From: Desulfurococcales archaeon
GTDB lineage: Archaea > Thermoproteota > Thermoprotei_A > Sulfolobales > NBVN01
NCBI GenBank assembly: GCA_021158735.1
Contig: JAGGUC010000128.1
Span: 1-9,001 of the forward strand
Reading direction: 5' to 3'
DNA: 9,001 bases
A model generated the notes under the pieces. The model ran no database searches. It was not told the DNA's origin and worked only from the letters and a program-made list of their open reading frames with translations. The position numbers and the translations under genes are program-made. Of this stretch, positions 1 through 4,699 are shown one piece after another. Position 1 is the first letter of the stretch; each line of letters opens with the position of its first letter.

Positions 1-689
1 GTACCGTTAAATACTACCCAAGGTTTCGACCAGCTCTCACCAGTAACATATTGAGTAGCTTTATTTGAGGTATTGAATATCACCCAGACGTCAAGGGTGC
101 TGTTATATCCTACGTAGTATGTAGCCACACTCCCTTTCTCGCCGTGTATGTCAGCATAAGGTATATTTTCCTTACCAGGTGCCAAGAAGTACTTTGTACT
201 ATCTTTTGTAAAGTTATACCATACAGTACATTCATTTTGGCTCAGGTCGAGATCAGATTCTGTTGAGGCTATTAACACCTTGATTATTTCGACTACTGTG
301 TCTGGGTCATATAGTGGTGTTGTCACTGCTGTTAGGTATGTATTTGCTAGTGATATTCCTCTCTGTGGTGACCAGTAGCTTATTACTGCCTTTACTGGCG
401 TTAGGTCTACTTTGTGCTGTCCTGATGATAGCTTTATTGTTGCGAACCAGTAGTCTATCTTGCTTGTCGTGATGTTTACGTGTGCTACTACGGTTCCGTC
501 TAGCTCTAGTGCGCTACTTGCTTCTCCTAGACCTCTCTGTATTGCTCCTCTAGTCTCCTGGGTTGTGAAGAATCCCATGTTCAGTACTACGAATGCTAGT
601 GCGGCAGCGACAATCACGAACGCTATCATTACGATGGCACTCTCAATACCTACTATGCCTTTTTTCTTCCTTAACTTCCTAGGGGGCAT
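1..689 (-). CDS. arlB: Archaellin (archaeal flagellin), partial, C-terminus outside window
   Basis: This is a structural subunit of the archaellum filament, exported and assembled outside the cell. The 229 complete codons seen begin with a basic leader (R4, K5, R7, K8-K10). A class III signal-peptide site follows, with prepilin-peptidase (PibD/FlaK) cleavage expected after G11, giving a mature start IVGIE. A long hydrophobic helix (about residues 12-38) follows and forms the filament core. The stretch NMGFFTTQ and the later SSALELDG are typical of Desulfurococcales-type archaellins. Five N-x-S/T sequons (N72, N159, N196, N206, N228) suggest N-glycosylation. The ATG at 689-687 is chosen because it gives an 11-residue leader and sits six bases after an AAGGTG ribosome-binding site (701-696). 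In-frame GTGs at 704 and 698 are possible but less likely. Codon choice changes near position 290: the 5' half is strongly A- or C-ending and the 3' half is mixed. Family identity is firm, but it could be one of several paralogues. Confidence 0.93.
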   Translation of the reverse strand, partial: MPPRKLRKKKGIVGIESAIVMIAFVIVAAALAFVVLNMGFFTTQETRGAIQRGLGEASSALELDGTVVAHVNITTSKIDYWFATIKLSSGQHKVDLTPVKAVISYWSPQRGISLANTYLTAVTTPLYDPDTVVEIIKVLIASTESDLDLSQNECTVWYNFTKDSTKYFLAPGKENIPYADIHGEKGSVATYYVGYNSTLDVWVIFNTSNKATQYVTGESWSKPWVVFNG

Positions 690-718
690 TTTAGGCACCT
701 TCACGGGGTACTTGCAGA

Positions 719-731
719 GCTTTAAAAAAGA
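719..731 (-). promoter_or_regulatory. Candidate TATA box of the archaellin gene
   Basis: Read on the minus strand, this is an AT-rich CTTTTTTAAAG element centred near 725. An archaeal TATA box lies about 25-27 bases before transcription start, so the start would fall near 698-700. That gives a short leader, barely covering the AAGGTG ribosome-binding site before the ATG at 689. The geometry fits a crenarchaeal promoter but rests on spacing and composition only. Confidence 0.45.
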
Positions 732-953
732 CCTAGTGGTAGTTAGCGACTAATAGCCTACTTTGTGAGGCTTACTTCATTAAGTCCTTAGATCATGTAG
801 CCCGATAACTTCTGAGTTTTTAACGACTTCTGGTCGCTTCATTCTTAAGTTTCTAGCTCTCCGAATAGTAGCTGTGTAGTTAAAAAGTAAATTATGTTTT
901 TCTTATACGTATAGGGTAGGTAAGTGACCAAATAGATATGAAAGTAGGGAAGC

Positions 954-960
954 GGGTGGG
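954..960 (+). promoter_or_regulatory. Ribosome-binding site that supports the TTG start at 964
   Basis: GGGTGGG lies three bases before the TTG at 964, with its GGTG core five bases away. It matches the archaeal anti-Shine-Dalgarno pattern. An in-frame TGA at 925, with no in-frame ATG or GTG in between, leaves TTG as the best upstream start. Confidence 0.5.
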
Positions 961-963
961 ATA

Positions 964-1311
964 TTGGAGAGGAACACGAACAGCAACTCGAGTCCCGGAA
1001 AATTTCTCACGATAATTGTTGATGGAGAAGATATTTTGGGTGCAGTAATTTTGGATCAGTACCTTAGACCTAAAGCTTGTTGGCCTCCTGATTTTATTTC
1101 AACACTCCCGACCGAGGTACTTAATTCATGCCCAATACTAAAGGAAAGTAATGACTACTTAATTCTTTCAGTGAGAAATCGAAAGTTTATTGTAATAATG
1201 ATTGGTGACCCAAGTATTTTGATACTAGAAGTCCGTGTTACACTTCATTCTGAAGAAATTGTTAAGGAGCTATGTAAAATCATAGTAAATGTTAAGAAGC
1301 GATATATGTAG
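964..1311 (+). CDS. Small protein of unknown function, possible Roadblock/LC7-like fold
   Basis: This is a 115-residue protein that I do not recognise from its sequence. It begins with TTG, supported by the GGGTGGG site just before it. It has no signal peptide, membrane segment or catalytic motif. After a polar Asn/Ser-rich start (residues 1-12), the pattern is a strand (FLTIIVD), a strand with ILGAVILD, a middle segment, three more strands (about residues 64-95, with LILSV, FIVIMIG and ILILEVRV) and a final helix (about 97-112). That order resembles the Roadblock/LC7 domain, found in small GTPase regulators such as MglB, but the expected N-terminal helix is short or missing, so this is only a hypothesis. 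It is divergent from the archaellin gene and convergent with the membrane-bound regulator gene, so a motility link is possible but unproven. Coding status is likely rather than certain. Confidence 0.6.
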   Translation: MERNTNSNSSPGKFLTIIVDGEDILGAVILDQYLRPKACWPPDFISTLPTEVLNSCPILKESNDYLILSVRNRKFIVIMIGDPSILILEVRVTLHSEEIVKELCKIIVNVKKRYM

Positions 1312-1350
1312 TTTTCTGACTACTTAGTAAATAGCGAATATTGTTCTTAG

Positions 1351-1371
1351 AGCTCTTCAAAAATTTGAGCT
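1351..1371. repeat. Imperfect inverted repeat in the convergent gap
   Basis: AGCTC-TT-CAAA, then AA, then TTTGAGCT: a hairpin of about eight to nine pairs with a two-base bulge. It sits 40 bases after the stop of the small plus-strand gene, between two convergent genes (1312-1475). It could mark 3' ends on either strand, but no strong T-tract follows on either side and archaea rarely use such hairpins for termination. Nothing else stands out in this 164-base gap. Confidence 0.25.
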
Positions 1372-1475
1372 TTGGTTAATTTCTGAGTATCTAAGCCTGA
1401 TCTAGGAAATGCGGTGGAACGTTACTTATTGCATTTATTGTAAAGGCCTGTTAGTAGAGATAATTGTTATGTGAT

Positions 1476-2441
1476 CTAATACGCTAAATATACCAGTAGC
1501 AGTATAAACAATTGAAATAGTAACCAAGCCAAAACAATTATGCTTCCGGCAGAGTGCAACAGAAACCCCCATAATGCTATGGCATTACCTATTGAAAGTA
1601 TAAATAATAAGTTCCTGAGCGCAAGTTTAGGGTGCGCAGTACCAATAATTGATTTAATAATTTTTGCTGCAATAGAGTTCCTGAATTTAATGTAATGCGG
1701 TAGTTTATAGTAAAGACTTAGTCCGTCCTTAGATAGCTTATAGTAAGTTTTATATGGTCCTTTATTTATGCCAAAAAACTCGTAGAATTTCCTAGTTAGG
1801 CTCGGCCTTAGGATTTTTTTATAAAGTTTTAGAGGTGCTCCTGACTCAGAGAATATACTGAGATACGACTGTGCTCTTGACGGACTTAGTTTAAATAGTG
1901 ATGCTATAGTGGATAAGGGTAACTCATAATTTCTGGCTGTTGCTAGCGCTATGACAGCGTCTGCAGTATAGCTATAAAGGGTTAAGTCCTCAGCTAAGTC
2001 CTTTATGAGGAATCTTCTAGAGGAAGTAACCACTTGCTTGCGCCTGAAATTATTGTTTCCTGCACTTAACACGCTTATTAACTTTTCGTAGTACTCCCAC
2101 CCTTTATCTGTTAATATATAATGCTCTATTCCCCGCTTACTTACCTTAGCTACTAAACCTTTTTTCTCAAGCTTTCGAAGAGAATCGGCCACAGCCTTAT
2201 ACCTCAACACTAGCTTACGTGCTAATTCCTTCGTTGTAAAACCTTCTTCATTCTCAGCTAGAGTAATTACTACCTTTAACTGAATTATACCTCTACAAAA
2301 ATCAACTGTTGAGTCAAGCTCGCGAACTGCCTCGAGCCTGTGCTCAAGAGGAGTTTTAACCAAATTATTATTAAATAAGATAGTTGCAGAATTATTAGAT
2401 GTATTATTAGATTTGGGGTCATCTGTTCTAAATCTATTCAT
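1476..2441 (-). CDS. Membrane-anchored winged-helix transcriptional regulator, ArnR-like architecture
   Basis: This is a 321-residue predicted one-component DNA-binding regulator fixed to the membrane. An Asn/Ser-rich tail (about 11-26) precedes a winged-helix domain (about 45-125). Its recognition helix is near 78-95, followed by KKGLV and a wing ending in LTDKG, as in MarR/ArsR-type domains. A second helix-turn-helix-like region (about 155-245) contains STIASLFKLS and a second wing-like segment ending LSKDG. Two hydrophobic helices close the protein (about 274-296 and 299-320), joined by a very short turn, so almost nothing is outside the cell. Crenarchaeal ArnR and ArnR1, membrane-bound activators of archaellin expression in Sulfolobus, have N-terminal wHTH and C-terminal double-TM layout, and this gene lies about 1 kb from an archaellin gene. 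A role in archaellum control is therefore a reasonable inference; orthology is not shown. The start ATG follows AGGGG by six bases. A palindrome at 2451-2466 suggests autoregulation. Confidence 0.85.
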   Translation of the reverse strand: MNRFRTDDPKSNNTSNNSATILFNNNLVKTPLEHRLEAVRELDSTVDFCRGIIQLKVVITLAENEEGFTTKELARKLVLRYKAVADSLRKLEKKGLVAKVSKRGIEHYILTDKGWEYYEKLISVLSAGNNNFRRKQVVTSSRRFLIKDLAEDLTLYSYTADAVIALATARNYELPLSTIASLFKLSPSRAQSYLSIFSESGAPLKLYKKILRPSLTRKFYEFFGINKGPYKTYYKLSKDGLSLYYKLPHYIKFRNSIAAKIIKSIIGTAHPKLALRNLLFILSIGNAIALWGFLLHSAGSIIVLAWLLFQLFILLLVYLAY

Positions 2442-2450
2442 GTAATTCCC

Positions 2451-2466
2451 CTAATAATATTATTAG
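2451..2466. promoter_or_regulatory. Perfect 16-bp palindrome, candidate operator of the regulator gene
   Basis: CTAATAATATTATTAG is a perfect palindrome, 9 bases upstream of the regulator's ATG (2441). It lies where transcription is expected to begin if the TATA-like TTTAAAAA at 2483-2476 is used. A homodimeric winged-helix protein could bind it and block its own promoter. Half-site-like copies of ATTATTAGAT occur at 2391-2400, 2403-2412 and 2459-2468. The first two lie inside the coding region, where they encode an SNN repeat. AT-richness makes chance palindromes more likely, so this is a candidate only. Confidence 0.4.
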
Positions 2467-2475
2467 ATATTGACA

Positions 2476-2483
2476 TTTTTAAA
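2476..2483 (-). promoter_or_regulatory. Candidate TATA box of the membrane-bound regulator gene
   Basis: On the minus strand this reads TTTAAAAA within AAATTTAAAAATG, centred near 2480. That predicts transcription start near 2454 and a leader of about 13 bases containing the AGGGG ribosome-binding site. A second TATA-like element, TTTATTTATAC, lies at 2520-2510 and would give a longer leader. Confidence 0.35.
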
Positions 2484-2689
2484 TTTCATTATGATAGTGT
2501 TCTTTAATCGTATAAATAAACTTTAAAAATTTTAACATAGCATTTTTCATGAATATGTAAAAAACTGCGAAAATTTTATAACTATAATATTACCTAAATT
2601 ATTATGCGCGCTCTGCGGCGGTTCTCATTACACTTTTTAATGCGGCTACAGCATTTTATACTAGGCAATCGGATTATGACTATTTGATA
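2484..2689. other. Rest of the intergenic gap between regulator and cheW
   Basis: This gap lies upstream of the regulator and downstream of cheW. It is very AT-rich except for a GC-rich patch (GCGCGCTCTGCGGCGG, 2606-2621). A small hairpin follows at 2639-2655 (AATGC, seven-base loop, GCATT) and leads into TTTTATA on the plus strand. I see no C/D-box motifs, tRNA or ORF that would explain the patch. It might be part of a small RNA or the 3' region of the cheW transcript. Confidence 0.25.
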
Positions 2690-3202
2690 CTATTGAGCTA
2701 AGTTTTGCTTAAGTTCAGAAAGTGCTACACCCACTTCTTTAAGACCTTTTTCGAGCAGTTTCTCAAGGTCAAGTAGTATTATTAGGTTTTCATCGTGTTT
2801 CGCTATGCCATTTATAAATTCTAAAGCACTTGTTTTCGTAATTTTAGGAGGAGGCTCTATATTTTTTGTTGAAATTCTAGTTACGCCTAGAACTGAATCT
2901 ACAATAACGCCTACGTTTACGTCCTTAGCATCCAGAATAATTATTCTTAAGTCGCTCCCAACACTACCCGAATCCATTTCGAATACCTTACGTAGGTCTA
3001 TTATAGTTGTGATTTGCCCTCTCAAATTTATTACACCACATATATATGATGGTGTATTTGGAATTCTCGTATATTCCCGCATTTTTATTATTTCCCTTAC
3101 TTGATGTACATCAACACCGAATATTTCATTTCCTAACCTAAAGATTACAGCCTGTAGTTCATCCGAATTCTTAGCTGATGTTATAGTTGTTGCAGCTGCC
3201 AT
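2690..3202 (-). CDS. cheW: Chemotaxis adaptor protein CheW
   Basis: CheW is the cytoplasmic scaffold that links chemoreceptors to the P5 domain of the kinase CheA. The 170-residue protein is a single CheW domain (about 14-152) with the usual landmarks. These are FRLGNEIFGVDV near 21-32, the receptor-binding signature GVINLRG (56-62, with conserved R61), the VGVIVDSVLGV strand (97-107) and the closing LIILLDLEKLL (140-150). Short extra tails flank it: a Thr/Ala-rich start (1-13) and a charged amphipathic end (151-170). The ATG is preceded by AGGGGG six bases upstream. Only 17 bases separate it from the receptor stop codon, so the two are cotranscribed, receptor first. CheA and the remaining che genes are on the opposite strand in the neighbouring divergent operon. 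No key residue is missing. Confidence 0.96.
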   Translation of the reverse strand: MAAATTITSAKNSDELQAVIFRLGNEIFGVDVHQVREIIKMREYTRIPNTPSYICGVINLRGQITTIIDLRKVFEMDSGSVGSDLRIIILDAKDVNVGVIVDSVLGVTRISTKNIEPPPKITKTSALEFINGIAKHDENLIILLDLEKLLEKGLKEVGVALSELKQNLAQ

Positions 3203-3219
3203 GCTACGCCCCCTGGAGC

Positions 3220-4284
3220 CTACCTACCTGCTCCTGTGAGCCTCCTCAGTTCCCTAACAGCTGACTGCATGTCCTGAACCACATCAAGAAGCTGCTGGGC
3301 TGTTGAGTTAAGTTCTTGAATAGCTGCATTCTGCTCCTCCACCGCACTTGAGGCTTGTTCTGAAGCTGATGCTTGCTCTTCCGTAGCTGCAGCAATTTCC
3401 GATATCATAGCCATGACGTTCTTTGTTTTCTCTAGTTCCTCGGATATTAAGTTTGCCACGTTTTCTGACGAATTAGCGACTTTTTGTGATGCACCTGCAA
3501 GTCTATTTATCGTATTTAGTGCTTTCATAATGACCTCACCGCCAGTTTTCATTGTTTGCAAAGATTTCTCCATAGCTTCTGACGCCTTCTTCATCTGCTC
3601 CTGAATCCCCCTTACCATCTCGGCTATTTGTCCTGCTGACTTCCTTGTCTCTTCAGCTAATTTCCTTATTTCCTCAGCTACAACAGCAAAACCTCTGCCA
3701 TGTTCGCCGGCACGTGCTGCCTCTATAGCCGCATTAAGTGCCAGCAAATTCGTTTGATCTGCAACACTAGTTATTGATTCAACAATTCTATCGACGTGCT
3801 TAACTCTTTCTGCTAACTCATTAAAGACCTTCCCTGTTTCTTTGATATTATACTCTAACTCATTAAGACTTTCAATACCTTTCTTACCTTCCTCGCCAGA
3901 CTTCAACGCCTCCTCTGCTGCTCTTGCCGCCTCTTCCCCTGCATTCTTGCTTACATTAGCAACCTCCTCCATTGTTTTCGTGAGCTCATTAACTATCTTC
4001 GAAGCCTCAGAAGTCCTCATAGAAATATTCTGGGCTGTCTGAGCTATCTGCTGTATTGATGTAGATATTTCCTCTGATGATGCACTTATTTCTTCGATTG
4101 CTGAAGCTATGTTTTGCGCCACATTTTCTACAGTGTCTGCTGCCGACCTCAATTTATTAACGCTGTTCTGTATGTTAAGTCCTGCAGCACCAGCCTTACG
4201 CTCGCCAGATACCTTACCGCCTGCTCTAGCCTTAGACCTCTCCTCCCTAAGGACCTGCCGCAGCTCAGGGTCGGGTGAATTCAT
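3220..4284 (-). CDS. Soluble methyl-accepting chemotaxis protein without a sensor domain
   Basis: This chemoreceptor consists almost wholly of the coiled-coil signalling domain that controls CheA through CheW. Of 354 residues, a polar, Lys/Arg-rich tail (1-36) precedes two long antiparallel helical arms (about 40-188 and 190-348). The conserved hairpin tip is around 172-205, with DQTNLLALNAAIEAARAGE and HGRGFAVVAEEIRKLA. Each arm spans roughly 21-23 heptads, in the long (40H-44H) range. Methylation-site motifs, small residues flanking Glu/Gln pairs, occur at E64-E65, E71-E72, E302-E303, E309-Q310 and E316-E317. There is no transmembrane helix, signal peptide, PAS, GAF or heme-binding domain. 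An in-frame TAA at 4305-4303 rules out a longer N-terminus. The start ATG follows GGTG by five bases. It leads an operon with cheW. How it senses a signal is unknown; partner proteins or the short tail may supply input, or the tail may bind the nearby ParA-like ATPase. Confidence 0.95.
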   Translation of the reverse strand: MNSPDPELRQVLREERSKARAGGKVSGERKAGAAGLNIQNSVNKLRSAADTVENVAQNIASAIEEISASSEEISTSIQQIAQTAQNISMRTSEASKIVNELTKTMEEVANVSKNAGEEAARAAEEALKSGEEGKKGIESLNELEYNIKETGKVFNELAERVKHVDRIVESITSVADQTNLLALNAAIEAARAGEHGRGFAVVAEEIRKLAEETRKSAGQIAEMVRGIQEQMKKASEAMEKSLQTMKTGGEVIMKALNTINRLAGASQKVANSSENVANLISEELEKTKNVMAMISEIAAATEEQASASEQASSAVEEQNAAIQELNSTAQQLLDVVQDMQSAVRELRRLTGAGR

Positions 4285-4309
4285 GACGACACCGTTTTCA
4301 ATTTAAGGT

Positions 4310-4320
4310 CTTTATATTAA
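4310..4320 (-). promoter_or_regulatory. Candidate TATA box of the mcp-cheW operon
   Basis: On the minus strand, TTAATATAAAG is centred near 4315. This would place transcription start around 4289, a few bases before the ATG at 4284. It implies a very short leader that may exclude or only just include the GGTG at 4293-4290. The call rests on composition and spacing. Confidence 0.4.
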
Positions 4321-4359
4321 GGTTCAAGCTTCTCGGCGACCACAGATCCACATGGAGAA

Positions 4360-4393
4360 TTAAAAAAAGACTCCGCAAGTCCTCTCTTTTTAA
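4360..4393. repeat. Imperfect inverted repeat between the divergent che operons
   Basis: TTAAAAAAAGACT and AGTCctctcTTTTTAA face each other around a CCGCA loop, with a small unpaired insert on the right side. The outer arms are TATA-like when read in either direction (TTAAAAAAAG on plus, TTAAAAAGAG on minus). The element could therefore be a shared promoter core or a regulator site for both operons. It could also simply reflect AT-rich sequence. Confidence 0.3.
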
Positions 4394-4397
4394 GCTG

Positions 4398-4409
4398 ATT
4401 AACGTTAAT
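4398..4409. promoter_or_regulatory. Perfect 12-bp palindrome upstream of the plus-strand che operon
   Basis: ATTAACGTTAAT is a perfect palindrome five bases beyond the inverted repeat at 4360-4393 and 75 bases before the first ATG of the plus operon. Its place between two divergent che operons makes it a candidate operator for joint control. No known archaeal regulator motif is matched with certainty. Confidence 0.3.
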
Positions 4410-4474
4410 GCATTATCTGCTATTAGTCGCTGACATTGTCAACATCTTAATGTAACACTCGTGCTTCTTACTTT

Positions 4475-4479
4475 AGGGA
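4475..4479 (+). promoter_or_regulatory. Ribosome-binding site that places the coiled-coil gene start at 4485
   Basis: AGGGA ends five bases before the ATG at 4485. A GTG at 4461 in the same frame would add eight residues, but it has no such site in front, so the ATG is preferred. Confidence 0.55.
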
Positions 4480-4484
4480 TTCAA

Positions 4485-4694
4485 ATGACGGATAAGAGCA
4501 GACGTAAAGGATCACTAAGAGAGTACATAGCTTCTACATTAGCCACCATGAAGACCGATATGTCAAGAATTGAGAATGTGATCTCTAACTTTGAAAGAAG
4601 AATAGATGCGATAATGAATAAAATAGACGATTTAGAACAAAGGGTCTCCTATTTAGAGAAACTACTTGGAGTTAATAGGATAAAAGAGAGGTGA
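4485..4694 (+). CDS. Small coiled-coil protein heading the che operon
   Basis: This is a 69-residue protein of unrecognised family. It starts with a short basic segment (K4, R6, R7, K8, R12), followed by a helical region. From about residue 22 to 61 heptad-like spacing of I, V, M and L among charged residues predicts a coiled coil, ending VSYLEKLL. There is no membrane segment, enzyme motif or known DNA-binding motif. Its TGA stop (4692-4694) lies inside the GAGGTGA ribosome-binding site of the ParA/MinD-type ATPase gene, so the two are translationally coupled and probably act together. A basic N-terminal tail linked to an oligomerising domain is a known layout for partners that stimulate ParA ATPases (ParB and the receptor TlpT). 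I infer, without proof, that it is the adaptor or activator of the adjacent ATPase. It could instead be a CheA or receptor-array accessory protein. That it is coding is likely, given its ribosome-binding site and tight junction. Confidence 0.75.
   Translation: MTDKSRRKGSLREYIASTLATMKTDMSRIENVISNFERRIDAIMNKIDDLEQRVSYLEKLLGVNRIKER
4688..4694 (+). promoter_or_regulatory. Ribosome-binding site that fixes the ATPase start at 4700
   Basis: GAGGTGA ends five bases before the ATG at 4700 and contains the stop of the preceding gene. A GTG at 4691 is in frame but falls within this site, so it is unlikely to be the start. Confidence 0.7.
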
Positions 4695-4699
4695 TTGAC

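Larger units (their letters stand above)
690..963. other. Divergent intergenic region between archaellin and the small plus-strand gene
   Basis: These 274 bases separate two divergent genes and should hold both promoters. The archaellin side has the TATA-like element at 719-731. On the plus strand, two AT-rich elements could serve the gene starting at 964: TTAAAAAG near 878-885 and CTTATACG at 902-909. The second would put transcription start near 930. I see no long ORF, no tRNA and no strong inverted repeat here. Regulatory sites for archaellin expression may lie here but none is recognisable. Confidence 0.4.

Noticed and set aside
460..753. Plus-strand open frame of 97 codons opposite the archaellin N-terminus
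   Set aside because: It lies antisense to the archaellin signal peptide and core helix; its hydrophobic look is a mirror of that region.
2805..3104. Plus-strand open frame antisense to cheW
   Set aside because: cheW is clearly coding on the minus strand with all family motifs, and the antisense frame shows no domain.
3413..4306. Three short plus-strand frames antisense to the receptor gene
   Set aside because: They are Ser/Ala-rich shadows produced by the codon pattern of the receptor's coiled coil.
4461..4484. GTG at 4461 as an earlier start of the coiled-coil gene
   Set aside because: No ribosome-binding site precedes it, whereas AGGGA stands at proper distance before the ATG at 4485.
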